From Sorangium cellulosum (GTDB taxonomy: Bacteria > Myxococcota_A > Polyangia > Polyangiales > Polyangiaceae), in contig NZ_CP012673.1 of the NCBI RefSeq assembly GCF_002950945.1, positions 11,670,501 to 11,734,500 of the forward strand: a stretch of 64,000 nt of DNA. The letters run 5' to 3'. This document shows positions 17,487 to 29,336 of this stretch, in pieces. The notes below the pieces were generated by a model. The model was not told the DNA's origin and ran no database searches. It worked only from the letters and a program-made list of their open reading frames with translations. Position 1 is the first letter of the stretch, and each line of letters opens with the position of its first letter. Made by a program: the position numbers and the translations under genes.

Positions 17487-18569
17487 TCAGCGGATCCAGT
17501 ACTTGCCGATCAGCACGAACACCATCACCCAGAACGCCACCCCGAGCCCCGCGGCGATGAGCATCGCGGGCGGCAGCCGCTTCCCGCGCTGCAGGAGCCG
17601 GCTCAGCGATCCGGCGGCGCCGCCGCGCACCGCGGCGCCCATCGGCGCGAGGCCGAGCTTGCCGCCGAGGCCGTGGTCCGAGGCGCGCCGCCCCTGCTGG
17701 CCGCGGAACCGCGCGGCGCGGAGCTCGCGGCGCACGGCCTCGAGCTCCTTTGCGAGGGCGCCCGCCGAGGCGATCCGGTCCTCGCGCTCGCGCCTGAGGC
17801 AGGCGTCGACGATCTGGCAGAGGCGCGGCGGGAGCCCTGGGTTGCGCGCGGCGATCGGGTCGCAGTCCTTGCTCAGGATGCGGACCATGAGCGCGTTGTA
17901 GTTCGGCGCCTGGTGCGGGAGCGTCCCGGTCAGCGCCTCGTACATGACGACGCCGAGCGACCAGATATCGGCGCGGGCGTCGATATCTTCGCGCCCCGCG
18001 GCCTGCTCGGGCGACATGTAGGCCGGCGAGCCGACCACGCAGCCCGTGCGGGTCAGCGCGAAGTTGTGCTCCTTCTCCATCACCTTGCTGATCCCGAAGT
18101 CGAGGATCTTCCCGATGAGCTCGCCCTGGTGATTGCGGTGGATGTAGAGGTTCGCGGGCTTCAGGTCGCGGTGGATGATCCCCTGCTGATGGGCCATGTC
18201 GAGCGCCCGCGCGAGCCCGGTGAAGATCTCGACCAGCGTCTCCGGCTCGATCGTGCGCTCGCGCCGGAGCCACTCGTCGAGCCCCTCGCCGATGAGCAGC
18301 TCGAACACGAGGAAGGGCGAGCCGTCCTCGGCCTGGCCGAGGTCGAGGATCTCGACGATGCTGGGGCTCCGCACCCGCCCGCTCGCCTTCGCCTCGTTGA
18401 AGAAGCGCTGGAGCGCGACCGCGTCCTCGGCGACGTCGGGGCGCATCACCTTGAGCGCCACGTCGCGATCGATGAGCTCGTTCTTCGCAGCCCAGACCGA
18501 CCCGCTGGCCCCTGCGCCGAGGAGCTTCACGAGCCGGTAGCGAGACTGGATGAGATCGCCGGGGTTCAC
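17487..18569 (-). CDS. Membrane-anchored Hanks-type Ser/Thr protein kinase
   Basis: 360 residues from GTG 18569. The kinase domain (about 10-275) is complete: LGAGASGSVW, VALKVM, HRDLKPANLY, KILDFGISKV, SPAYMSPEQ, DIWSLGVVMYE. A basic, Gly-rich juxtamembrane stretch follows, then a single C-terminal helix (AMLIAAGLGVAFWVMVFVLI, about 335-354) and only a few residues beyond it, so there is no extracellular sensor. The kinase therefore faces the cytoplasm with its tail in the inner membrane, and signals must come from a partner. It is separated from glnA by 219 bases without a gene. Confidence 0.93.
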   Translation of the reverse strand: MNPGDLIQSRYRLVKLLGAGASGSVWAAKNELIDRDVALKVMRPDVAEDAVALQRFFNEAKASGRVRSPSIVEILDLGQAEDGSPFLVFELLIGEGLDEWLRRERTIEPETLVEIFTGLARALDMAHQQGIIHRDLKPANLYIHRNHQGELIGKILDFGISKVMEKEHNFALTRTGCVVGSPAYMSPEQAAGREDIDARADIWSLGVVMYEALTGTLPHQAPNYNALMVRILSKDCDPIAARNPGLPPRLCQIVDACLRREREDRIASAGALAKELEAVRRELRAARFRGQQGRRASDHGLGGKLGLAPMGAAVRGGAAGSLSRLLQRGKRLPPAMLIAAGLGVAFWVMVFVLIGKYWIR

Positions 18570-18788
18570 TGCTGCGCCGAGGTGTCGTCTTTCGGGAGGA
18601 GGGAGTCACCCCTCCGACCCCCGAGACGAGGCGAGGATAACCCGAGGCGGCGGCGAGCGGTATCACACGCCGCCGTCGCCGCGAGCGCGACTCGAGAGGA
18701 AGGCCGGCGGACAGCGAGGGTCACAGCGCAATTTTCTGCTGCGCCGGCCCCTGCGCTGTCCGGGTGGAGGGGGTCGGACGTCCGAGGA

Positions 18789-20201
18789 TCAGACGTCGTA
18801 GTAGAGGAAGAACTCGTGCGGAACCGGGCGCAGCCGGATCGCGTCGACCTCGCGCTCGCGCTTGTAGTCGAGCCAGGTCTTGAGGATGTCGCGCGTGAAG
18901 ACGTCGCCGCGGAGCAGGAACTCATGGTCGCGCTCGAGCGCGCTGAGCGCCTCGTCGAGCGAGCCCGGCATGTGCGGCACTTCCTTCAGCTCCTCGGGCG
19001 AGAGCGCGTAGATGTCCTTGTCGAGCGGGTCGCCCGGATCGATCCGGTTCTGGACGCCGTCGAGGCCGGCCATCATCATGGCCGCGAAGGCGAGGTACGG
19101 ATTGCAGCTCGCGTCCGGGAAGCGGACCTCGATGCGGCGGCCCTTCGGGCTGTTGCCGGGCGGCAGCGGGATGCGGATCGACGCCGAGCGGTTGCGGCTC
19201 GAGTACGCGAGGTTCACGGGCGCCTCGTAGCCGGGGACGAGGCGGCGGTAGCTGTTCGTCGTCGGGTTGGTGAGCGCCGCGAGCGCCTTCGCGTGCTTCA
19301 GGATGCCGCCGATGTACCAGAGCCCGGTGTCCGAGAGGCCCGCGTAGCCGTCGCCGGCGAAGAGCGGCTTGCCCTCCTTCCAGAGCGACTGGTGGCAGTG
19401 CATGCCGCTGCCGTTGTCCCCGTAGAGGGGCTTCGGCATGAACGTCACCGACTTGCCGTGCTTGCGGCCGACGTTCTTGATGACGTACTTAAACCACATG
19501 AGGTTGTCGGCCATCGCCGTCAGCGTCGAGAACCGGATGCCGATCTCACACTGCCCGGCAGACGCCACCTCGTGGTGGCCGACCTCGACGCCGATGCCGG
19601 TCTCGATCAGCGTGGTCATCATGTCGGCGCGCAGGTCGGAGAGCGTGTCGGTCGGCGGGACGGGGAAATAACCCTCCTTCGACCGGATCTTGTGCCCGAG
19701 GTTCAGGCCGCTCTTGCCGGTGTTCCAGACCGCCTCCTCGCTGTCGATCTCGTAGAAGGCGCCGCGCTGGCTGCTCTCGTAGCGGACCGAGTCGAAGACG
19801 AAGAACTCGGCCTCGGGCCCGAAGTAGGTCGTGTCGGCGATGCCGCTCGCGCGGAGGTGGTTCTCAGCCTTCTGCGCGATGTAGCGCGGGTCGCGGCCGT
19901 ACGGCTGGCCGGTCACCGGGTCGCTGATCTTGCAGATCATGCTGAGCGTCTTCTGGGCGTGGAAGGGGTCGAGCTTCGCCGTCGTCGGGTCGGGCGTCAT
20001 GAGCATGTCGCTCGCGTTGATCGGCTGCCACCCGCGCACCGACGAGCCGTCGAACCCGATCCCCTCCTCGAAGATGTCCTCGTTCAGGCGAGACGCGGGG
20101 ATCGTCGTGTGCTGCCAGATGCCGGGCAGATCGATGAACTTGAGATCGACAAACTTAACGTCGTTTTCCTTCGCAAACGCGACGACATCTTTCGGCTTCA
20201 T
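18789..20201 (-). CDS. glnA: Glutamine synthetase type I (EC 6.3.1.2)
   Basis: 470 residues, full length for GSI-beta. It condenses glutamate and ammonia with ATP in the dodecameric cytosolic enzyme. Visible signatures: [10 protein letters not shown], the ATP-site [20 protein letters not shown] region, NRSASIRIP, and [22 protein letters not shown]. The adenylylation loop keeps its Tyr ([13 protein letters not shown]), so control by GlnE-type adenylylation is likely. AGAGGA lies 5 bases before the ATG. glnB lies 142 bases upstream on the same strand, with a large inverted repeat between the two genes. Confidence 0.98.
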   Translation of the reverse strand: MKPKDVVAFAKENDVKFVDLKFIDLPGIWQHTTIPASRLNEDIFEEGIGFDGSSVRGWQPINASDMLMTPDPTTAKLDPFHAQKTLSMICKISDPVTGQPYGRDPRYIAQKAENHLRASGIADTTYFGPEAEFFVFDSVRYESSQRGAFYEIDSEEAVWNTGKSGLNLGHKIRSKEGYFPVPPTDTLSDLRADMMTTLIETGIGVEVGHHEVASAGQCEIGIRFSTLTAMADNLMWFKYVIKNVGRKHGKSVTFMPKPLYGDNGSGMHCHQSLWKEGKPLFAGDGYAGLSDTGLWYIGGILKHAKALAALTNPTTNSYRRLVPGYEAPVNLAYSSRNRSASIRIPLPPGNSPKGRRIEVRFPDASCNPYLAFAAMMMAGLDGVQNRIDPGDPLDKDIYALSPEELKEVPHMPGSLDEALSALERDHEFLLRGDVFTRDILKTWLDYKREREVDAIRLRPVPHEFFLYYDV

Positions 20202-20252
20202 GATCTTCCTCTACCTCGCTGAACTCTCTGCTCTCGATAGCCTGTGAATGAC

Positions 20253-20309
20253 GGCGGGCGGGCTCGCTTCTCGCCTGTCGCTGCTCGATCCCCGAGCCCG
20301 TGGCCCGCC
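20253..20309 (-). promoter_or_regulatory. Large inverted repeat between glnB and glnA
   Basis: GGCGGGCGGGCTC (20253-20265) pairs with GAGCCCGTGGCCCGCC (20294-20309), a 13-bp stem with one 3-base bulge and a 28-base loop. It could be a partial terminator that lowers glnA relative to glnB, or an mRNA-stability element. There is no U-run. Confidence 0.45.
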
Positions 20310-20343
20310 GTGAATGCCCAGTGACGCTCTGCCCGCGGCTCGG

Positions 20344-21248
<905 letters not shown>

Positions 21249-23990
21249 ATGGCTTTGCCGAACAAAGCGAAGATCCCGGTAGGCACGGTCCTCGCCGGAA
21301 AATACCGCATCACACGCGAGATCGGGCGCGGCGGCATGGCCGCCGTGTACGAGGCCGAGCACATCGACATCGGCAAGCGGGTTGCGATCAAGGTGCTCGC
21401 ACAGGAGCTCACGACCTCCGCCGTTGTGGTCGAGCGCTTCCTCCGCGAGGCCCGCGCCGCCGCGTCGATCCGCAGCCCGTTCATCTGCGACGTCTACGAC
21501 TCCGGCAAGCTCGAGGACGGCCGGCCCTTCCTGGTGCTCGAGCTGCTCGAAGGCGAGTCGCTGTACGAGCGCATGACGGTCGTGCGGTACCTCGATCCCG
21601 AGACGACCGTGGCCGTGGTGTCGCAGGTCTGCCGCGGGCTCACGAAGGCGCACGCCGCCTCGATCGTCCACCGCGATCTCAAGCCGGAGAACATCTTCCT
21701 CACCAAGGACGAGGAGGGCCGGCTCTGCGCGAAGATCCTCGATTTCGGCCTCGCGAAGTTCTACGCGCCGGTCGACGGAGGCGACGCGCACCCGCGCCTC
21801 ACCCGCGAGGGCGCGGTCTTCGGGACGCCGGCGTACATGAGCCCGGAGCAGGTGCGCGGCCAGGGCGCGGTCGACCACCGCGCGGATCTCTGGGCGCTCG
21901 GCTGCATCACCTACGAGTGCCTCACCGGCCGCACCGTGTGGCAGACCGAGCAGGGCGTCGCGATGACGTTCGCGCAGATCGCGAACGCGCCGCTGCCGCT
22001 GCCCTCGGCGCTCCGCCCGGACCTCCCGCCGAGCTTCACCGTGTGGTTCGAGAAGGCGCTCGATCGCTCGATCGACCGGCGCTTCCAGACCGCGAAGGAG
22101 TTCGCCGACGAGCTCTCGATCGCGCTCGGCGTCGCGCAGCCGGCGTCGCCGCGCGGCGCGGAGCCGTCGCAGGTCGGGCTCGCCCCCACGCCCAGCGGGC
22201 AGGGGAACATCAACGTGGCCCCGCCGATCGACGTGGCGTTCGACACGCCGGGGCCGCTGCACATCGACGAGTCGCGGCGGACCGTCTCCTCGGGCCCGAT
22301 GGATCGCGCGGTGGATCCCCTGGGCGGGGTCGATCTCTCCGGCCAGCCCGGCGCCGCGACGGCCGGGCGCCCGAGCCACGGCGCGGGGCACCAGATCACG
22401 TTCTCGGGAGGCCCGGGCGACGCGTCGCTCCCCGACGCGCTCGCGCCGCCGCGCCCGGCGCGGCGCGGCGGCGGCGGCGGTCGCGCGCTCGTCCTCTTCG
22501 GCGTGCTCGCGCTCGCCGCCGGCGCCGCGTACGCGGGCTACCGCCAGTTCCTCAAGCCGACGGCCCTGCCGCCCGTCTCGAGCGCCGCGGCGCCCGCCGC
22601 ATCGAGCGCGCCCGCCACCTCGAGCGCGCCCACGGTCCCGGCGCGCGCCGACGCCTCGGCAGAAGCGGCGAGCGGCCTCCCGTGGCCGCCGCTCGTCGCG
22701 CAGGCGCAGGAGGCGATCGCCGCCGGCGACCTGAAGGGCGCGCTCCGGCTGCTGAAGGACGCCCAGGAGAAGGGCAACCACCCGGTGCCGCGGACGCTGA
22801 GCGAGCACGTGCAGGTCGCGCTGAAGGACGCGAGCGGCAAGGCGCCGTGCCAGCTCACCGGGCTCGCCAGGCCGCGCACGCACGATCTCGTGCGCGAGGG
22901 CGGCCGCGCCATCGGGGCCAGCCGACCGTCGATCGCGCTCGGGCCGCGCGGCGCGGTGATCACCTGGACCGACTCGCACGAGGGCACCGAGCACGCGTAC
23001 ACGACGTCCCTGGACAGCGCGATGCGGCCGTCGTCGCCGGCGCTCGACGTGACCCCCGAGGGCCGCGCCATCGGGCGCCCCGAGCTGACCTCCGCCGGCG
23101 AGCGGCTGGTGCTCACGTACTGGGACGGCAAGGGGCCGGAGGCCGGCGTGCACGTGCGCTGGCTCGACGCGGACGGCCGGATCGACGGCCCCGCGATGAT
23201 GGTGGCGCCGTTCCCGCGCGGGGGGAACTCGTGGCCCTCGCTCGCGCGCTCCTCCGACGGGTTCGTGATCGTGTGGTCGGACGACAGCGACAACGCCTCC
23301 GAGGACCTCTTCCTGCGCCGCCTCTCCCCGAACCTCGAGCCGCTCGGCGAGAGCATCCGGCTGACCGACGTCACCCCGACCGGCCCCTCGAAGCCGCGCG
23401 TGCGCTTCCCCTCGCTCGCGGTCGCGAGCGACGTGCTGCACCTCGCCTTCCGCTTCGATCGCGATCCGATGCGGGTCATCCAGTACATGCGCCTCCCGCT
23501 CGCGAGCGCCGACAAGGGGCTGCCGGCGCCGAGCCCGGGCAAGCGCGCCGACCGCGCGCTCGGCGACCTGTCGCTGGTGAACAGCGACCGGGTGCGCAGC
23601 GACAGCCCGTCGATCGCGTGCGGCGCGAGCGGCTGCTTCGTCGTCTGGCACGGCGAGCCGCCGCTCGGCGGCGCCTCCGCGGCCTACATCGATCCGGCGA
23701 AGGGCCAGCCGCTCTGGCGCAAGAGGATCTCCAAGGCCGGCGCGCGGCCGTCGATCGCGACCGCGCCGAACGGCCAGGCCCAGCTCGTCTGGTTCGAGCA
23801 GGGCCGCATGGTGACGGCATCGATCAACCGCGACGGCCTCGGCACGCCGACGAGGTTCGCGCGGGTCAGCGGCGACCAGCCGACGCCTTCGATTAGCCCC
23901 GGCGCGAGGCCCGGAGAATGGTATGTCGCCTGGCTTGACTACGAGGCGGGTCATCTCGAGCCGTACGCAGCTCGCATCCAGTGCCGGTGA
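21249..23990 (+). CDS. Receptor-type Ser/Thr kinase with extracytoplasmic repeat domain
   Basis: 913 residues. An N-terminal kinase (about 18-285) has IGRGGMAAVYEAE, VAIKVL, HRDLKPENIF, ILDFGLAKF, GTPAYMSPEQ and DLWALG. A Pro/Ser/Gly linker (290-405) leads to a basic patch and one membrane helix (about 412-432, ALVLFGVLALAAGAAYAGY). Outside is an Ala/Ser/Pro stalk, a short helical piece (LVAQAQEAIAAGDLKGALRL), then about 340 residues with recurrent strands ending in Trp-containing turns (RPSIALGPRGAVITWTD, WPSLARSSDGFVIVWSDD, RPSIATAPNGQAQLVWFE). These suggest a beta-propeller sensor. The kinase is a likely inner-membrane receptor. The next gene starts 5 bases after its stop. Confidence 0.93.
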   Translation: MALPNKAKIPVGTVLAGKYRITREIGRGGMAAVYEAEHIDIGKRVAIKVLAQELTTSAVVVERFLREARAAASIRSPFICDVYDSGKLEDGRPFLVLELLEGESLYERMTVVRYLDPETTVAVVSQVCRGLTKAHAASIVHRDLKPENIFLTKDEEGRLCAKILDFGLAKFYAPVDGGDAHPRLTREGAVFGTPAYMSPEQVRGQGAVDHRADLWALGCITYECLTGRTVWQTEQGVAMTFAQIANAPLPLPSALRPDLPPSFTVWFEKALDRSIDRRFQTAKEFADELSIALGVAQPASPRGAEPSQVGLAPTPSGQGNINVAPPIDVAFDTPGPLHIDESRRTVSSGPMDRAVDPLGGVDLSGQPGAATAGRPSHGAGHQITFSGGPGDASLPDALAPPRPARRGGGGGRALVLFGVLALAAGAAYAGYRQFLKPTALPPVSSAAAPAASSAPATSSAPTVPARADASAEAASGLPWPPLVAQAQEAIAAGDLKGALRLLKDAQEKGNHPVPRTLSEHVQVALKDASGKAPCQLTGLARPRTHDLVREGGRAIGASRPSIALGPRGAVITWTDSHEGTEHAYTTSLDSAMRPSSPALDVTPEGRAIGRPELTSAGERLVLTYWDGKGPEAGVHVRWLDADGRIDGPAMMVAPFPRGGNSWPSLARSSDGFVIVWSDDSDNASEDLFLRRLSPNLEPLGESIRLTDVTPTGPSKPRVRFPSLAVASDVLHLAFRFDRDPMRVIQYMRLPLASADKGLPAPSPGKRADRALGDLSLVNSDRVRSDSPSIACGASGCFVVWHGEPPLGGASAAYIDPAKGQPLWRKRISKAGARPSIATAPNGQAQLVWFEQGRMVTASINRDGLGTPTRFARVSGDQPTPSISPGARPGEWYVAWLDYEAGHLEPYAARIQCR

Positions 23991-23994
23991 CCCC

Positions 23995-24570
23995 ATGCTC
24001 ATCCTGCCGCCTCGCAGCGAGGTCCGCGCCCGCCCGATCGAGACCGAGCGGCTGATCCTCGTCCCCATCGACCCGTCCGACGGCCCCGAGCTGTGGCTCG
24101 CGGTGAGCGGCTCGCGCGCGACCCTCCAGCGGTGGCTGCCCTGGGTGCAGTTCCACACGGACCCGGCCGCGAGCGCGCGCTTCGCCGAGGCGTGCGCGGC
24201 CGACTGGGACCACGGCCGGGCGCTGCGCTTCGTGATCCGCGAGCGCGCCCACCGCTCGCTCGCCGGGGTGGTCGGGCTCGAGGCCTGCGTGCACCTGCAC
24301 CGCTCCTGCGAGCTCGGCTACTGGCTCCGCAAGGAAGCCACCGGCCGCGGGCTCATGACCGAGGCCGCGAAGGCCGCGCTCGGGTTCGCGTTCAACCACA
24401 TGGGCGCGCACCGGGTGCGCGTCGCGGCCGCCACGGACAACCACCCCTCGCTCTCGGTCATCGGCCGGCTCGGCTTCCGCTTCGAGGGCATCGCCCGGCA
24501 GGCCGAGTGGTGCGACGGCCGCTGGCTCGACCACTCCGTCTTCGCGCTGCTGGCGACCGATCCCAGGTGA
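23995..24570 (+). CDS. GNAT acetyltransferase, RimJ/RimL type
   Basis: 191 residues from ATG 23995. RPIETERLILVPIDPSDGP opens the fold, ELGYWLRKEATGRGLMTEA is the beta4 to acetyl-CoA pyrophosphate-loop motif, and RVRVAAATDNHPSLSVIGRLGF is the RimJ/RimL C-terminal signature. These enzymes acetylate protein N-termini or small amines; the target is not predictable. It lies 4 bases downstream of the receptor kinase and 42 upstream of a histidine kinase, so cotranscription is likely. The longer frame starting at 23923 overlaps the kinase gene and is not used. Confidence 0.9.
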   Translation: MLILPPRSEVRARPIETERLILVPIDPSDGPELWLAVSGSRATLQRWLPWVQFHTDPAASARFAEACAADWDHGRALRFVIRERAHRSLAGVVGLEACVHLHRSCELGYWLRKEATGRGLMTEAAKAALGFAFNHMGAHRVRVAAATDNHPSLSVIGRLGFRFEGIARQAEWCDGRWLDHSVFALLATDPR

Positions 24571-24612
24571 GCGCGCCCGTGTCCGAAGCGCGCTAACATC
24601 CGACATTCCGCC

Positions 24613-26162
<1,550 letters not shown>

Positions 26163-26166
<4 letters not shown>

Positions 26167-28079
26167 CCGAGGAGCGCCCGCGGGACGACGCGCTCCACTT
26201 CGAGCGCCGCGTGCTGGTCCGCCAGGCGCTCGTCGGCGTCGCCGCCTTCGGGGCGATCGCGGCGCTCGCGCCGAAGCTGCTCATCCTGGAGCAGGACGTC
26301 GCCGCGAGCGTGCTCTCGGTCGGCGCGAAGATCGCGCTCGCCGCCGTCGTCGCGACCACCTTCCTGACCCTGCTCCGGCTGCGCACCCACCGGGAGCTCC
26401 TGCGCTCGCTCGTCATCGGCGCGCGCGAGATCGATCACGAGGAGCTCGAGCGGTTCGCCGAGCTCCCGCCGGCCCTGGCGATGCGCTTCGTGCTGGCGAG
26501 CTCGGCGATCTCGAGCCTGACGATGATCCCGGGGATCAGGCCGGAGAAGCTCGACGACGGCCGCGCCGTCAGCCTGCTCATCCTCGCGATCACGATCCTG
26601 TGCGCGTCCGGGATCCCGCACTACGTGCTGACCCGCGCCGCGACGTTCAGCCTCTTCGAGATCAGCCCCGTCGAGGCGGTCGGCGCCCTGCTCGAGACGT
26701 CCGAGCTCTACCAGACGCCGCGCCGGCGGGTCACCTACAAGCTGCTCCTCTCGGTCGCCGCGCCGGTGCTGCTCGTCGGCGTCGGGGCGGTGCTCATCGC
26801 GAACGCGCACCTGCAGACGTTCGTCGAGCGGAGCCGGCGCACGACCGCGGGGCTCATCGCGCGCACGGCGCTCGATCCGGCGCTCGGCGCCCTCGAGGAG
26901 GCCGACCGCAACGACGTCGTGGCCGCCGCCGCGGAGTTCGGGTTCCTCGCGCGCGTGGAGGGCTGCTCCATCGCGGAGCCGTCGTTCGGCCGCGAGGCCG
27001 ACGGGCAGATCGCCGTGATCACGCCGATCGACGGCGGCTGCGCGAACATCCGGTTCTCCGCCGACCTCGAGCCCTCCGTCGCGACGTGGGGCGCGCTCGT
27101 GGCGCTGCTCGCGATGCTCGTCGCCGGCGCGCTCGGCAACGTGTTCGGCCGCGTGCTCGCGGCGGATCTCGTGCACGCCACGAAGCAGGTGCGCCTGCTC
27201 GGCACCGACAGCGTGCTCCGCGGCGCGACCCAGATCGCGCGCCCGGCCCGGTTCGCCGTCGTCGCCCGGCTCGGGCTCGCGATCGAGGGTCTCGCCGAGC
27301 GCTTCCGCGTCTTCGCCGCGGCGCAGGAGCGCGCGCTCGAGGCCCGCGAGGCGGCGCAGCGCATGCGCGGCCTCTTGTTCGCCAGCGTGAGCCACGACCT
27401 CAAGAGCCCGCTGAACGCCATCCTCGGGTTCGCCGAGCTCGTCGGCCAGGAGGACCTGACCGCGGCGCAGCGCGAGAGCCTCGAGCTCATCGCCACGCGC
27501 GGCCGGGAGCTCCTCGGCCTCATCGAGTCGATCCTCGACGCCGCCCGCGTCGAGGCCGGGCAGCTCACCCTGGAGCCGCAGCCGACGTCCGTCGGCGCGC
27601 TGATCGCGGGCGCGCTCCGCAAGGCGCGCGAGCTCTCGAGCGACGCCGACGGCGAGGTCGTCGTGGAGGTCGGCGACACCCTGCCGCTGATCCCGGTCGA
27701 TCAGGCGTACGCGACGCGCGCGATCGCCGTCATCGTCGCGCACGCGCTCAGGACGGGCGCGGCCGACCCGTCCGCGCGGCTCGTGCGCCTCACCGCGACG
27801 ATGGGCGGTGATCTCAACACCGAGGTCCGCATCGACATCGAGTACGGCAGCCGGGACGTGCCGCCGGACGAGCTGGAGGCCCTGTTCAGCCGCCAGACCA
27901 CGGCGCGCGGGCGCGGCCTGACGCTCGGGCTGAGCCACGCCCGCTCGGTGATCGAGCTCCACGGCGGCTCGCTCGAGGTGGACGGCGCCCCCGACGGCCG
28001 CCCGGTGTGCCGCGCCCGGCTGCCGCGCATCCCGCCCCCGCGCCGCCCGCGCCTCTCCTCGGTCCCCGCGCTCGGCTGA
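26163..28079 (+). CDS. Membrane histidine-kinase-like protein with degenerate ATPase domain
   Basis: 638 residues, GTGA-coupled to the preceding kinase. Several N-terminal helices come first (about 20-40, 57-80, 137-157, 195-217) and another near 305-325. HisKA is intact: [21 protein letters not shown]. In the C-terminal domain the N-box reads [12 protein letters not shown], without the Asn pair, and the G1 region reads [12 protein letters not shown] instead of DxGxG; only a G2-like [15 protein letters not shown] remains. It probably cannot bind ATP normally, so it may be a phosphoacceptor partner or regulator of the upstream kinase. Confidence 0.88.
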
Positions 28080-28153
28080 CCCAGCCCGCACCTGCGCGAG
28101 CCCGCGGCCCCGCGGCGCTTCCCTTCGCCTCCTGCCCGCGGTACTCCCCGGGC

Positions 28154-29176
28154 ATGGCTGAACGGGCGCTCTCTCCTGCCGAGACAGGCGACGACGATCG
28201 CTTCGACCGCCTCTTTCGGCCTGCCTCGCTCGCCGAGTACGTCGGCCAGGCGAAGCACACCGAGAACCTCAAGGTGTTCGTCGAGGCCGCCCGCCGGAGG
28301 CGCGAGCCGCTGGATCACATGCTCTTCTGCGGCCCGCCGGGGCTCGGGAAGACCACGCTCGCCCACATCATCGCCCGCGAGATGGGCGTCACGCTGCACG
28401 TCACCAGCGGCCCGGCGATCGAGCACAAGGGCGCGCTGGCCGGGCTCCTCACGAAGCTGGAGCGCAACGACGTGCTGTTCATCGACGAGATCCACCGGCT
28501 CACCCCGGCGGTCGAGGAGAGCCTCTACCCGGCGATCGAGTCGTTCAAGATCGACATCATGACCGGCGACGGCCCCTACGCGACCACGATCCAGCTCGCG
28601 CTGAAGCCCTTCACGCTGGTCGGCGCGACCACGCGCACCGGCCTGCTCACCGCGCCGCTCCTCTCGCGCTTCGGCCACGTGGTCCGCCTCGATTTCTACT
28701 CCGTGGAGGATCTCGAGCGCATCGTGCAGCGCAGCGCGGGCCTGATCGACGTGCCGATCGACGCCGGGGGGGCGCGCGAGATCGCGGCGCGCGCGCGGGG
28801 CACGCCGCGCGTGGCCAACCGCCTGCTGCGCCGCGTCCGCGACTTCGCCGAGGTGCTCGGCGACGGCGCGATCACCCAGGCGATCGCGCGGAAGACGGCG
28901 GAGCGCCTCGAGATCGACGCGGCCGGCCTCGACGAGATGGATCGCCGGCTGCTGCTCGTCATCATCGATCACTACGACGGCGGCCCGGTGGGCATCGACA
29001 CCCTGGCCGCGGCGCTCAGCGAGCCGCGCGACACGATCGAGGACGTGTACGAGCCCTTCCTCCTGCAGCAGGGCTTCCTCGGCCGCACGCCGCGGGGCCG
29101 GATCGCGACCCGCCGCGCGTACGAGCACCTCGGCCTCTCGGCTCCGGCGGCGAAGCAGGGGGATCTCTTCTCCTGA
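28154..29176 (+). CDS. ruvB: Holliday junction branch-migration ATPase RuvB
   Basis: 340 residues from ATG 28154. It is the hexameric AAA+ motor that drives branch migration with RuvA. Walker [13 protein letters not shown], Walker [10 protein letters not shown], sensor 1 [10 protein letters not shown], Arg finger in LSRFGH, and the winged-helix end with [22 protein letters not shown] are all present. Length and order match E. coli RuvB. No ruvA or ruvC is nearby; an isolated ruvB between signalling genes is unusual in general, but the gene itself shows nothing abnormal. Confidence 0.98.
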   Translation: MAERALSPAETGDDDRFDRLFRPASLAEYVGQAKHTENLKVFVEAARRRREPLDHMLFCGPPGLGKTTLAHIIAREMGVTLHVTSGPAIEHKGALAGLLTKLERNDVLFIDEIHRLTPAVEESLYPAIESFKIDIMTGDGPYATTIQLALKPFTLVGATTRTGLLTAPLLSRFGHVVRLDFYSVEDLERIVQRSAGLIDVPIDAGGAREIAARARGTPRVANRLLRRVRDFAEVLGDGAITQAIARKTAERLEIDAAGLDEMDRRLLLVIIDHYDGGPVGIDTLAAALSEPRDTIEDVYEPFLLQQGFLGRTPRGRIATRRAYEHLGLSAPAAKQGDLFS

Positions 29177-29336
29177 GCCCGCACCGCGGGCGCGCGCGCC
29201 GCCAGCGCCGGCGCGGTCGCACGCGGAGCACACGGGGCGGACCGGGCGCGCGCTGGTTGCGCCGCGGGCAAACGTCGGGCCGGCGCCGGCCGGAAATTCT
29301 CGCATCGCCGCAGCCTGGAATCGATAAGCTCTCCCC

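Noticed and set aside
17322-20222. A 966-codon plus-strand open frame covering a kinase and glnA
   Set aside because: It is antisense to two certain genes and encodes an Arg/Ala/Glu/Val/Asp-rich string without any motif. High GC at third positions removes stop codons from the opposite strand.
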